A stretch of 64,000 nt of DNA from Bolinopsis microptera. Taxonomy: Eukaryota; Ctenophora; Tentaculata; Lobata; Bolinopsidae. The position numbers were made by a program, and so were the translations under genes. How positions within the stretch are numbered: position 1 is the first letter of the stretch; the number at the start of each line of letters is the position of its first letter. The stretch lies in the NCBI RefSeq assembly GCF_026151205.1, contig NC_087077.1:15226983-15290982 (forward strand), in the 5' to 3' direction. The notes beneath the pieces are model-generated. The model was not told where the DNA came from and did no database searches. It saw only the letters and a list, made by a program, of their open reading frames with translations. Shown in pieces: positions 34,401 through 49,400 of this stretch.

Positions 34401-37400
34401 ACACATATTATACACATATTATACACATATTAAACACATATTATACACATATTATACACATATTATACACATTACATATATTATACACATATTATACACA
34501 TACTATACACATATTATACACGTCATATTATACACATATTATACACATATTAAACACATATTATACACATATTATACACATATTAAACACATATTATACA
34601 CATTACATATATTATACACATATTATACACATACTATACACATATTATACACGTCATATTATACACATATTATACACATATTATACACATATTATACACA
34701 TATTATACACATATTAAACACATATTATACACATATTATACACATATTATACACATTACATATATTATACACATATTATACACATACTATACACATATTA
34801 TACACGTCATATTATACACATATTATACACATATTAAACACATATTATACACATATTATACACATATTATACACATTACATATATTATACACATATTATA
34901 CACATACTATACACATATTATACACGTCATATTATACACATATTATACACATATTAAACACATATTATACACATATTATACACATATTAAACACATATTA
35001 TACACATATTATACACATATTATACACATTACATATATTATACACATATTATACACATACTATACACATATTATACACATATTAAACACATATTATACAC
35101 ATATTATACACATATTAAACACATATTATACACATATTATACACATATTATACACATTACATATATTATACACATATTATACACATACTATACACATATT
35201 ATACACATATTAAACACATATTATACACATATTATACACATATTAAACACATATTATACACATATTATACACATATTATACACATTACATATATTATACA
35301 CATATTATACACATACTATACACATATTATACACGTCATATTATACACATATTATACACATATTATACACATATTATACACAAATTATACACACATTATA
35401 CACATAATATTATACTTTGCCTTGATTTACTTTAAGACTGGAGTATTGAGCGTACTACAGCTATAATTGTATCTTTGCTCCTGGTGGTCTAAGTTCTAAT
35501 ACACCCCAACTCAGGGTCAGCTCAATGCCGATATATCCCGTCCCAAGCCCGCCGACCAGATAGAGCTCAGTTCCGCTAAGATGGGCGGTCTTACCTCCAC
35601 TAACGTTCAGTTCCCTGCCTACGATATGAGTCTGAAGGTGACATCAGAGGACGTGAAGAAAACTAGCGCTAGCATAGGTGTGAGATCTGACGGAACAACA
35701 GGTGTGAGATCTGAAGGAACAACTTGTCTTGTTTTCATTTTCTCTTTTACCTTAATCTAATTTAGAATGAAGCCCAGTCGACGAAGTTATGATGAAGTTA
35801 TACTAAAAGTTTATACCTTAATTTATACCATTTGTGAGGATGAACATGAACTAGTTGTCTTTACAGACGTCTCTGCTGCTGCTGCAATGAAAGTGAGCAC
35901 CACAACTAGCTACGCTGACCACTATCCGGGAAAGAACGTTAAATTTGAGAAGTCCGTAGCTGCTGTTCATCACGATGGTAACGCATTTTAAATTAATATG
36001 ATACGTAAGTCCGTAATTTTGTCTAGGCTGCAGAATCGTTTGAGCTCATAGTCATACACCTTTTTTTAATTGTCATAGACAAAAACTGCATACATTTTAT
36101 CAACATTTTATACCTTTGACGGAATGTGGAAGATTCTTTCACCATGCCGTTTAATTTATTAATTAATTAATTAATTATTAATTATTAATTTAAAAATAAT
36201 TAAAATTAAAAATAATTCATGATCTCCAGCTCACGCTACAGATCTTAGTACCCCTGGATATTTTAGTACAATCTGTGGCAATTGTGTTTAACTTTATTAT
36301 TGCAGTGCATTGCAGTGCGATGCTTGATGTTATAGTGACCATTGAACGATTCGTGGAAATAAGCGGCGTCATTTGTTGATAATTTTATTTACGAAATCTG
36401 AGAATTGGTGGTTAATAATCACAAGCTTGTATTCTCTGTTGCTGATTGCAAGCTGTTGATCGTTATAAATTATAATGTCTTTTATTAACAAATCTCGACG
36501 TCGAACTATTATTCCCGAAACTAATGGTGGTAAAACATGTCTCGAATCATTTTATTTTTGAATAGCCTTAAAGGCGCCGAATAATAAATGAAAGTCCGTA
36601 ATTTTATAAAAGATGTTAATGGTGCTTGGTCATTGTTGTATATAATATTATGTACAATATAACAAGTACATCACTTGACGGTTTAATAACGGGATAGTTC
36701 TAAATATCTGAACTTACTCTCTCCCTCAGAGCTGAAAGGTCCATCAGGAGAGCTCGAATTATCCACCGTCAACAAGTCAGACTATGTAACCTTCAAGTAC
36801 GGCCGACCCCATCTTAACACAATCCCGGACAACAATCTATTCGGAGTATCAGATAAGGATCACTCGAGCAAGAGAACCACTGCCAGGGAGCACTTCCCCG
36901 GCTTTAAGTCCGAGCCTGCTAAGCAAATAAAGTTCGTTTATTTCACACATTTTTTGAGTGCTTGAGAAATGAGATATTTGGAGCTATAATCGCTGACTTA
37001 AACTTACAAATCTTAAATTTTGGTATTTAACTGGACGTCCAAAACAACGATTTTATTTCTCCTTATTCAGTTATTGAGTTATCGTCACTCTTTTCAATAA
37101 TCATCCATCATAAATCCATTTGTTTCAGAGCAGAGGAAAATGGAATAGAGTTCGGTTCTGCGGACAGAACGAAAACGTCAGTTTACGGCGAGGATTTCAC
37201 ACAAACTGCACCTAAAGTTAGGAAGAGCAAACGAAGGGGAACTGGAGTGGACTTTGGAGCTGACTTCGATCATGTGACCAGTTATGGAACTCAGTTTGAG
37301 GTATGTGAAGCTGGAAACGGAATTTTGTTCTGATAATCTTACAATTATAGAGAATATTGTCCCAGTTCTAAACTGGTAACATGACTCCTGTCCGACAGCA

Positions 37401-40400
37401 CTATTGTCTTGTGTTTAAAGTGATATCTCAAATTTGACGCATAGAAACTCACCCAAACTTGCACAGATTATCCCTATTAAATTTAATAATCACGATTCTC
37501 AATACTGGTTACTGATTGCGTAAATCTAAAATCAAGAGATATCAATTACAAATCAAATAATTCTGTTTAAATTGTGACACTCTGTTCAGAGTAAATCAGG
37601 CGGCAAAGGGAAACTAGCGTCGTTTGATGACGAACTAACGTTGTTTAGTGGTAAACAAGACCTAACCACAATCGCAAGGGCGGACTACAAGGCCAAGGGC
37701 CATGATAAGGTCGGGGTTTTCAGACATAAACCAAAGGACCAAATCGAGGTTAGTAGTTACCTTACAAGACATATTTATGGCGGCCTAATTTGCGACGACC
37801 AAAATTTTGGCGGTCCGAAAATATGGCGAAATTGAACAAAAACCGTCAAATTTCGGACGTCACAGAAAATAAGGGTATTTTTCATCATTTTTTGTGACAG
37901 TAAGCAGTAAGGAAATTTCTGAAATTCGGTAAAATCATATTCAAACTTAGTCTGTATTAAGACTGTAAGACTTTCATGTTAGCACATACATGTATTTTAA
38001 TACAAATTTAAACTGTATTGCTTGACATTCAATTCGTCATTAGTGTGGTGATAATTTGTCCCAAGATGCCAGAATTTATTTATTTATTTTACTTGATATT
38101 ACTTTTTAGAAACAAAATAAAGCAGTGAAGGCACAGTCATTGAAATAAGCTAAAAGATAATGCGACGGATTCTATTACGACGACCGAAATTTTGGCGGTC
38201 CGAAAATATGGCGAAATTTTCGGAAAACCTCCACATTTCGTACGTTATAAATATGTCTTGTAAGGTAGTACACCCTTAGTATACCCTTAGTATACCCTTA
38301 GTACACCCTTATTACAGCTGTTATAGTAGTGGGAGGCGGTGAGGGATAGGTTGAAGCTTATGCTTGCAGCCAAAATTACTGATTTTGTCAATATCTCTAC
38401 AAATAAGCATTAAAGAGCTTATATTGCTTTATAACTTATAAGTTGTATATAATTGTGACTTTTGCGGTTGTTTTAAGCTAAGAATCGAGTAAAATGTTCT
38501 GGATTTTATGTTAATTTAATTGGTTTGGTATCGACGTTACATGTTTTAAATGTTTAATTACACTCCAGATCCCAAGCGACAAGATGACAATGGACACAGT
38601 AACTCTGGGACACTTCCAAGTGCCGGTAGTTACTGCTGATATTGTGGCTGATGTTAAATCTGCTGGCAAAGCAGCTCTTTCTAGTACTAAGGCTTTTGGT
38701 AAGACGTGTTCGTGGCACTTTTTCGTTAATTTAGATAAATTTAAAAGATGAAGTTATTTCTACTCGCTGACAGTTTATTTTATTTAAATCTTAGTGGAGA
38801 CTTTGATCCCTATTTTTGCAGATGTAACGAAGTCCATGGCCAACGTAAAGATGTCCTCCGATACCAGCTATAAACAACAATTCGAAACTAAAAAGCTAGT
38901 GAAAGTGGAAAAGTTCTCTTACCAAGACGGTTAGTTATTCTGAGGAATATAAGGGGCAAACCATACTATGACTGTTGTCAACATTACTGTTGTCACGAGT
39001 ACAGGCACGCCCTCTAAACACACTATGCCATTTTTCATGATTTTAGGTACGACCTCTAAACATACTATGACAATTGGCATAATAATAGTAAAAAGTGAGT
39101 GCTGTCACGTCGGCCGGGTGGTGTAGTGTTTACTACATTTGCTTCCCAAGCGGACGACCGATATCTGAACTAACTCTCTCCCTCAGAGCTGAAAGTTCTA
39201 AATATCTGAACTTACTCTCTCCCTCAGAGCTGAAAGTTCTAAATATCTGAACTAACTCTTTCCCTCAGAGCTGAATAGTTCTAAATATCTGAACTAACTC
39301 TTTCCCTCAGAGCTGAATAGTTCTAAATATCTGAACTTACTCTCTCCCTCAGAGCTGAAAGGTCCGTCAGGAGAGCTCGACTTATCCACCGTCAACAAGT
39401 CAGACTATGTAACCTTCAAGTACGGCCGACCCTATCTTAACACAATCCCGGACAACAATCTATTCGGAGTATCAGATAAGGATCACTCGAGCAAGAGAAC
39501 CACTGCCAGGGAGCACTTCCCCGGCTTCAAGTCCGAGCCTGCTAAGCAAATAAAGTTCGTTTATTTCACACATTTTTTTAGTGCTTGCGAAATGAGATAT
39601 TTGGAGCTATAATCGCTGACTTAAACTTGATTGATTTTTTTATTTGAAACTTTTACAAAATAGCAAATATACAAATGTACAAATCTTAAATTTTGGTATT
39701 TTAGCTGGACGTCCAAAACAACGATTTTATTTCTCCTCATTCAGTTATCGAGTTATCGTCACTCTTTTCAATATTCATCCATCATAAATCCATTTGTTTC
39801 AGAGCAGAGGAAAATGGAATAGAATTCGGTTCTGCGGACAGAACGAAAACGTCAGTTTACGGCGAGGATTTCACACAGACTGCACCTAAAGTTAGGAAGA
39901 GCAAACGAAGGGGAACTGGAGTGGACTTTGGAGCTGACTTCGATCATGTGACCAGCTATGGAACTCAGTTTGAGGTATGTGAAGCTGGAAACGGAACTTT
40001 GTTATGATAACCTTACAATTATAGAGAATATTGTCAGGGTTCTAAACTGGTAACATGGCTCCTGTCCGACAGCGACTCCTGTCCTACAGCGACTGCTGTC
40101 CGACAGCACTATTTTCTTGTGTTTGAACTTTGAGTGATATCTCCAATTTGACACATAGAAATTCACCCAAACTTGCACAGATTATCCCTATTAAATTTAA
40201 TAATCACGATTCTCCATGCTAGTTACTGATTGTGTAAATCTAAAATCAAGAGATATTGCAATTACAAATCAAATAATTCTGTTTAAATTGTGACACTCTG
40301 TTCAGAGTAAATCAGGCGGCAAAGGGGAACTAGCGTCGTTTGATGACGAACTAACGTTGTTTAGTGGTAAACAAGACCTAACCACAATCGCAAGGGCGGA

Positions 40401-43400
40401 CTACAAGGCCAAGGGCCACGAGAAGGTCGGGGTTTTCAGACATAAACCAAAGGACCAAATCGAGGTTAGTAGTTAGTACACCCCTAGTACACTCGCTGTT
40501 ATAGTAGTGGGAGGCGGTGAGAGGTTAGTAGTTAGTACACCCTTAGTACAGCTGTTATAGAAGTGGGAGGTTAGTAGTTAGTACACCCTTAGTACAGCTG
40601 TTATAGTAGTGGGAGGCGGCGAGGGGGAGGTTGAAGCTTATGCTTGCAGCCAAAATTACTGATTTTTGTCAATATCTCTACAAATAAGCATTAAAGAGCT
40701 TATATTGCTTTATAAGTTGCATATAATTGTGACTTTTGCGGTTGTTTTAAGCTAAAAATCGAGCAAAATGTTCTCGATTTTATGTTAATTTAATTGGTTT
40801 GGTATCGACGTTACATATTTTAAATGTTTAATTACACTCCAGATCCCAAGCGACGCGATGACAATGGACACTGTAACTCTGGGACACTTCCAAGTGCCGG
40901 TAGTTACTGCTGATATTGTGGCTGATGTTAAATCTGCTGGCAAAGCAGCTCTTTCTAGTACTAAGGCTTTTGGTAAGTCGTGTTCGTGGCACTTTTTCGT
41001 TCATTTAGATAAAACTATAAAAGATGAAGTTAATTCTACTCGATGACAGTTTATTTTATTTAAATCTTACACTTTGATATCTATTTTTGCAGATGTAACG
41101 AAGTCCATGGCCAACGTAAAGATGTCCTCCGATACCAGCTATAAACAACAATTCGAAACTAAAAAGCTAGTGAAAGTGGAGAAGTTCTCTTACCAAGACG
41201 GTTAGTTATTCTGAGGAATATAAGGGGCAGACTGCATACTATGATTGTTGTCACGAGTACAGGCACGCCCTCTAAACACACTGTGCCATTTGTCATGATT
41301 TTAGGTACGCCCTCTAAACATACTATGACATTTGGCATAATAATAGTAATAAGTGAGTGCTGTCACGTCGGCCGGGTGGTGTAGTGTTTAATACATTTGT
41401 TTCCCAAGTGGACGACCGGGGTTTGATTCTCAGTGGGGTCGGATGCAGGTCGGCCACCAAACCATGGTGTGAATCAGAATGGTAGATGCCCTCATTAGAG
41501 CTTCGAAAAACCCTTAAGCGAAAAATATATATTTTCAAATTGCGTGTTGCATTCGCCAAGAGTTATAAAATACTCTAAAGTGACAAATAATATGATGAAC
41601 ACTGAACAGTAGCCGTTACTAACACTACTAAGTATCTGGAACACAATTAACACGAATTAACACCAAATACCAATCGCAGAGATCCTCGCCAGCACCGGAG
41701 AAATCGACTTAGCCACCCTGAACAAATCTGATTACACCAAACACGGTTACGGTCGACCTCAGATTCACAAAACGAAGGATAACAATATATTTGGAATCAA
41801 CTATGATCTGGGCAAAGTTGGATTGGAGGTGAGATTGTAATTGTCATTAGTTTGTTCTCTGTTATCTATACTAATCATCTCAAAATGTCCGTCTGTGTGT
41901 GCGCGTGTAATTTCCGAGCGGCTTAATCTTGAAAACGGTACTAAGAGTTGCGGAACTGGTTTTTTCGGTATAGTTTCGACAAAAGTCTTACGAAGCCAAT
42001 AAGCAAATATTTTTTAAATCGGCCGGTGGTAAGTGGTTAAGGTTTAATTGATGGTTATTTACCCCAAATGTGATACAAAAGTGTCTCACTTTTTCCCTCT
42101 CTGACACTCTCTCTCTCTGACACTCTCTGTCCCCATTTATAGCTCCCCTATTACAGCTTTGGTTTATAATTAGGTCATTTTTGTAGAATTCATTATTGCT
42201 TATATAATAATAATTATACTAATATAATATAGATAATAATTATAATAAAAATCCCGACAAAATATCCCGACCCCCGGCCAACTTCCGGCCAATCCCAGCC
42301 CCCGGGTCCCGGGTCATCCTGGCCCCAAATCTTGATTCTAGTGGGCCTAGTTTAAAGTCATATTAAGACTGGACCAGTCTAACACCGCACCAGGGACAAC
42401 AGGAAATCGCGGCATGTGCGGAATCGCGATTTTTCCCATTATTTGCGACAAATTTTATGTATAGTTTAATGTATAGCCTGTTAAAAATCGCGTTATCGCG
42501 ATTTTTGGCCAAAATAATCGCAAAATCTGCACCGCACAGACGGAGGATGTAGATGAATACGGTCTGGATGGTATCAGCGTGTCACGTGGATCTGTGGGCG
42601 TGGTCCAGGCAGCAGCTGTAGATATGGAGGTACGCCACAGCCGCCCTCTGTTGTCCTGTCTCATTGAATGGTCTTGTCATCCTAAGTTGCTGGTGTTTTC
42701 TGATTAGGAAATAATTGACTGGATAACAAAGTGACGTTACAACATACAAAGTTATATTCGTTTGTAAGAAGTAGCCAGAAAATGAGAAAACATCAGCAAT
42801 TTTGAATACAAGACTTATAGTGTAGTCTTAATCTTTGTGCCTTACTCTAGTGCATTGCGTAGAGATTCTACTGGAGAGTGTTATATACTTGAGAGCACAT
42901 TCGAGAAATACATTTCTTAAAAACAAAAGAAAGCAAAACTCTATGTTAGTTGATAAATCTTCTGTACGTCACACGTGTTTTCATAAAAATATGACGTGAA
43001 TTTTCTCCTCATGAAAATATGGTGTATTTTCTTCAAAAATGTTAATCTCTTTCTTGAGTTATCTCATGTCATGACGTAGCTGTTATTATTTTTCAGTTCA
43101 TTCAACTAAACTTACTGTAAATGCGCGTGAATAATAAAATTTATCACAGCGATTCGACTTTATGTTTACCCCTTTTACTTTTAGTATTCGTTTAACCACA
43201 AATAACAAATAATTTTACCAATAAATTTTGTGTATTGCACACTAGAATCAATAATCACATAATTCGATTCATAGAACTGGAAATCACAGTTTTAAACAAT
43301 CACAGATATCATTAAAATGCTGACATCTAGCAAGGCGGCACAGTTCTGATCTGAAACGACCGGGTGCCAACTGCTAAGGTACTTACCGAGCCTTACTAAC

Positions 43401-46400
43401 ATCTTACAAAATTTATTTGTATTACTTTTTGTTGAAAATATTGTGCCCGTATCTTTTAATCGATACAGTTGAAACTTTTGTTGATGAAACAATGTACTGC
43501 AGACTGTGATGTGACTCATCTCACCCCAAACAGTATAACTGTAAGGTTGCTGTTAAGTTCATGTGATCAACAGGAATGCATTTTATTATATGCATATTTC
43601 CGAATCCTCGCAAGAACAATGTACATTCACAGCTTTGACATAGCAGATTAGCAGATGTTATAACTCGATGCCATATTTTGTATCGTGTTACTGCACTGTA
43701 CAGAATTATTTCGCGTACAGAATTTGTATACTTATTTTAAAACTTTATTTTGTACATTCTTCATATTTTATAAGACCTTAATTTAAAGATGGAGTTATTA
43801 GATTAAAATTAGCAATTTCTAATTTGTTATTTTTAGCAAGAGCAATTCTATCTCAGATAGTATCTGCAAATTCATTTTTAAATGAGATCGTGCACATAGA
43901 AATTGGGGACCCGAAATTTGAAATCTTGTGAATGAGAACGTTTTTTACATCTGCTCCACTACACTATGGTGGCTTTCACGGAAACAGGTTGATATTTGTT
44001 ATCTGTTTTATTAATCGCTTAGTATCGTCTTTTTTAAATTGACATTAAGTCTTGAAAATTATTCGAGAAGAATTTCTCTAATCGGATCATCAAATTATCA
44101 TCAAATTATTGATGAAGGAGTAACCTTACATTCTACCTACTACTCATTTCTCAAGATGTCCACTACATGATGTTGCTCTAGTACCACTTTGACTTATGTC
44201 CCTTAACCGCTTTTAACTACCGTTCACCGAACCTTGACTGCGTCTTTGTTAACAAGGTTTGGCCGGTAGAGGGTCTGCAGTAGTCCCATTATCTTAGTAT
44301 TGCTGTACAACTACTACAATTTTATTAACAATAAAACTTTGCTAATTTCCTTAATATTAGTACTTCGGTGAACTGAACTCTGCTGACCATCACCAACTGT
44401 TTAAATCAGTCGCATACTAGTTTTCTCTGTATACACCCGTCAACATTTCTATACCCCCTCGCTGGCCGACGTAAGTAAGGGGGTTAAGAAGGCAAGGGGT
44501 TCTGGCGAATGCTGACGTCATTAGGGGGGGGGGGGGGGTGTCACTCAATGCTAACAGTTGCTAAGAGAGAGAGGGGTAAAATTGGCTAAAATCTTTCTGA
44601 CGTCATATGTGAACGCTCCCTTCATAGGAGGAGTTAAGTCAATTATTAAGCTTAATTCTGAGCCACTCGCCCACACTCACACCGTGTTCGTTCCTACTTT
44701 GAATGCCTATCACTCAGATCATGTTCAGATCATATTAGTTTTACTTTATATTATATTAATCATCTTAGATTGTTTGTTGAATGATTATTAAAATTTAATT
44801 TAAAGTTTGTTGTTATGGATAGCATAAATTTATTTGCGACATCTTGGTTGACAGTACTAGAAGTTGGATACTGCAGTTAGTGGCTATTGTGTAATGTCTA
44901 GTAAGCCTTCTAGTTTCATGCCAACTATTGTCTTGCTTAGTTAATATTAGTTAATAATTAGAATAGTATACACTATACAGTCGATAAGTATCATTTGCAA
45001 TATATTAGTCGAGGACGTTGACAGTTGTTATTTTCAAAAGTCGTGATTTTTGACATTTACATCGCGGTGGTTACACACGATATCTACTAAATAATTTTCA
45101 ATTTTCTTACTCAGTGCAGTTTACTGCTTAGATTTAGAATTGACTTACTCTCGTCAGGATGAATCTCACATCAGAAAATGAACTCATGTTGCAAAAAGAG
45201 TTTCTTGTTTTACAAGAATTTCATGAAGAATTTTATGAAGAATTTCATGAACAAATACATCTCGTTGCCGACAAAAATATGTTCCAAAAAAAGAACGGGT
45301 TCACACTGTCTGACTACTTGAGCAACAGAAGAGAATTCTCTACAGTATGCCGGGAACACGCTGACCACCTCGAGAAATTTGCCATGGGTTCTGGAATCGC
45401 CAAAACAGTTGGAGGATCGGTAACTGTTGTGTCCGGTGGTCTTCTAGTTTTGGGAGTAATACTTTCACCCTTCACTTTTGGTGCTTCCTTAGGGTTAACT
45501 ATTGGAGGCATTGCTGGCGGGATTGTGGGATCAGGCACCACCATTGGTGCCACGATAGCTAAAGATCGCAATATTATGTCGGATCAAAAGAAAATCACGG
45601 AAGCTTTAAAGACATTTGAACACCAAGACAAAGTTGTCAGTACATTGCTGAAAGGAGTGAAGGATAATGTAAAGAGGATATCTAAGATTATTGAAAGTGG
45701 CATATTTGATAAGATATTACGGGATATTACAGGAGGTGGTATAGGCTTTATTTACAAGGGACACAAGCTCGGAGATATTATTGCCGACACTGTCAAAATT
45801 GCCACAAAGTTTGCGAGCATAGCTGATGACATTGCAGTAATTTCCGCCGAGACAACTGCCAAAGTATTCTCTGGTATTTTCGCTGGAGTTGGCATGCTCT
45901 TCGGGGCTTATGATATTTATAACGGGGTAAAAGATATAAAAGGGTCGGAAATCGCAGAAAAATTCCGTAAGTTTGCGAAGGAATATGACGAGGAGACAAT
46001 ATGTTTAGAGAATCAAATCTTTCGTCTGACCATCTGCTCCTTGAACCTTGACGTGTCTTTGAGACAAATTACAAATTACAAATGACTAGAACAAATTCCA
46101 AGAGGCACTAAAAACGTTTTGGATCCTTTTTCATTACAATGTATCTAAAATGTATACCAAATTTGCTTCAATCTTTGTCCTCTGATATTTACTATTTGTC
46201 CTCTGATATTTACTATCTGGCGTGACAGATATGATGAACGATCACTTGCGTACTGGACACTTAATGTTATTAATGTAATTTGATTATTCATGTTGCTTCA
46301 ACAAGGCCATATTTTGATGGTACAGATTTTTATATCTCCGTATTTTGTTATCACACTTTAATAAATAATAAATATGTATGTTATATTTTTTTTGTTGAAA

Positions 46401-49400
46401 AATTCATATATTGATTCTAATGTTCTGTTTCAAAATATTTTCAATAGAAAGTGCTGAATTTGAGCCAAACTTTCTCTGCGAAGGGAGACATACTTAGAAT
46501 GGATCCACGGTATCAAGGATGGTTATGGCACCATATTCTAATAATTTGTATTGATAAAACCTTTTAAAATTAACCAGCAATTGTTAGTTTCCCGGTTCTT
46601 ACAATTTCTATAGATTCTTGACAAATTGTTTTTTTTAATGTCAGGTGATTAGTCGATACGATAATTTTCTAATAAGCGGTGTTAAACAGGTCGACAGGAT
46701 TTTGCTGATCTGAAAATTATGTTTGTAATCAGTTCGATTCATGTAGATAGGCGGTGTAATACTGGGTTATGTTACAGCAAACATGAAGCCATTCCATAGT
46801 AATTTAGTCTTTGTACTTAAATGAACGCTAAAAGGCATTCAAAACCAACAAAAATCCGAATTTTTTCATTTTTTGGACGTTTTTTTAATTTCAGCAAATG
46901 ATTTTTAAATGCATTTTTATACATTTAGTAAGAAAAGCAGTCGGTAAGCAGTAAAAATGTTAAAATATGTGTACATGATCAGTGTATAATATCACATATC
47001 ATCTTCATCGAATGGGTTTTCGTTCATGAAATAGTCCATGATTAAAGCATCAGTGATTTCTAGCTTTATGGAAACATTTTTTATCAAACTACCCCAGTCA
47101 TGCATTTCAGTGTTAACTTTTACAAGCCATTCGGCGTGAAGTGGTTTTATCTTAGACAACTTTAGGCTAACCTTGACATCACGTGGAGCTTTCTTAGCAC
47201 TGTTGTCTGTTTCATTACCTCCCCTGAGTAATATGAACTATAACAAAGTCAGAAAATGTCCTTGGCAACACGATTTACCGTCATATTTAGAGGCTGGAAC
47301 AAGTTTGTAATGTTGGCGGGGACTAACTCATGAACTATGTTGTTGAGTGCCATAATTTCGTTGACTTTTTCCGCAAAGTGACCCTTGAAAACATCATATA
47401 CTAGTAGAGTTGTCTGTGCCTCCGGCAGACCAAGGAGCGAATAAATGGTCACGGAGAAAGTGTAACTTAAAGTTTAACGAGGTCGAGGAATCTAATCACA
47501 ACACAATTAAATGACCGGGTGAAGGGGATTATTGTTATTGATCACGTATTTCTACGGAAATGTTATGGTGTACGAGGTCGAGGATACTTTACTCACTAGC
47601 CAGGGTGATATCAGGAAGTGAATTACAGAGTTTATTTTTTTACTTTTGACTATCGTTTGTACGAGAAAATATAATTTAAAATGGAAGTGCGTCTAGGTTC
47701 TTTAGACGTGTTTGACCGCTTTATTTTTTCCCTTTTTACTCCATTAGTAGGGAGATGTTCACTGTTCAGTGTGCACTTTGCTGTATAGAGTTGTTTGCTA
47801 CTGAATCGAGTTAAATAGGGCATTGATAATGATAACCCTCTAGTTCCATGGCCAATTTTTCACTGTATTAATACGCTCAAAAAAATATATCAGATTTTTT
47901 GGCTCTCTCTTTTCGATTCACTGAATTAATACAGCTTTAAAAAATCGTAAACATGTTTACGATTTAATTTTTCTCACTGTATTAATACAATAGACAGTTT
48001 TTGGGAATTCCAAATAGTTTCTGATTAATCTGATTTCTTGCGACAAATGATACTGCACTGTTAGGATAAACGACGTTTCAAAGTAACAACTTCTTATTCA
48101 TGCTGAAAAAATTGGTAAATATGTGAGAAAACTGTCTCATAAAATTTATTAATCATAAATGGCTAAACGACAACAAATTGTTCAAATACTAGACTAAAAT
48201 TAGAATCAAAATCTATATATACACCAATACTCGATCTGCTATTCAATAAACCTAAAACATCAACTAAACAGCAAGTACGTGATTGTGATCGTGTGATGGA
48301 ATGACATGTACAGTGATAACAGATAATAAGGTAAAAGATACAATACATGTGAGATGGTGTATACACAATGTGAGTGAAATTATAGTGATTGAGAGCGAGA
48401 TGTGAAAAAACATTAAAACTTACTACTACTAGAAAACTGAAACTGTATGCAATAAAAAGGGAATGAAACTAAAATATCTAAAATTCTTCAGTACTAGCTA
48501 TGATAAAACGTTTAATAGTATCCAGTTCTTCTCTCTTGTTAATTATAGGGTTCAGATTAATAATAAACATCGCTTCGAAAATCTTTCTTCTGACAGTATT
48601 GGGCTCAATTCTTAAAACATCTACTTCTAAACTGGGATTTAACCCCTCATGACAGCTCGAATAATGTATGGCAAAAACTTGACTAACATTAGAAGGGGTA
48701 GCAGGGTAGCTGTAGCGTAACGTAAGTGTTCACCTACACGAGCATGTACTTTCCTACTGGTTTCTCCAACGTACAGCTGGTCACATAATTTACACTTAAT
48801 CTTATATACAACATTCTTCACTTCACAATTTTTATTACAAACTATCGAAGGACAAATTTTACATGAATTAATACTGCACACACGTTTATCATACGGTCTG
48901 TTACTACATAAAATATTTCTCAATTTCGAAGTAAAGTTTACTTTAATAGGTAAATTGTTCTGCTTTACATAATTTCTAATCTTATTGCTAGTACTGTCCG
49001 AAATAAAATCTAAATTAAGAACTGTCCTGGAATCATCCTCAACACTCTGACGCCTGTTAGAATTACTACTGCTACAATAACGTCTTGGGTTCTGCAGGTA
49101 ACCGTTTTTCTGTAATAGATCATCAAGGAGTCTGAGAAAGTGCTCCTTTTCCGCTGGGCCAGATGAGATGCGGCAAGCCTCGCTATATAGGTTCTTCACT
49201 GTATTAATCTTAACAGACTCAGGATGACAAGAGTTGTTGTGCAGGGTAATATCCTTTTGTTGCGGCTTGCGGTACAATCTGCTGGTTAATTTACCGTTTG
49301 ACTCGATCCGGACCTCAGTGTTCAGGAAGGGGATAAAATCGTCCTGTTGTTCTGGAAAGTCGACCTCCCACTTCAACTTTTTGTCCGGATCTTGGTCTGC

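Larger units (their letters stand above)
36704..39160 (+). repeat. Segmental duplication copy 1 (SAXO exons 5-9)
   Basis: Contains exons 36730-36931, 37129-37300, 37590-37748, 38569-38698 and 38822-38929 (771 coding nt, 257 codons). It ends at 39160, inside a SINE (after GACGACCG), where it joins directly to the start of copy 2. It differs from copy 2 by a 506-bp MITE in the intron after exon 7. Encoded proteins differ at only five residues (E/D, H/Y, K/E, D/E, K/A). Confidence 0.95.
39161..41418 (+). repeat. Segmental duplication copy 2 (SAXO exons 10-14)
   Basis: Contains exons 39353-39554, 39803-39974, 40306-40464, 40843-40972 and 41093-41200, identical in length and phase to exons 5-9. 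The right limit is where its SINE passes GACGACCG (41418) and continues intact. Adds 257 residues, with two more Mn-like modules per original set. Confidence 0.95.

Noticed and set aside
36704-41418. Assembly artefact producing false exon duplication
   Set aside because: The copies differ by a MITE, an acceptor array, a donor array and five amino-acid changes, so they are distinct DNA.
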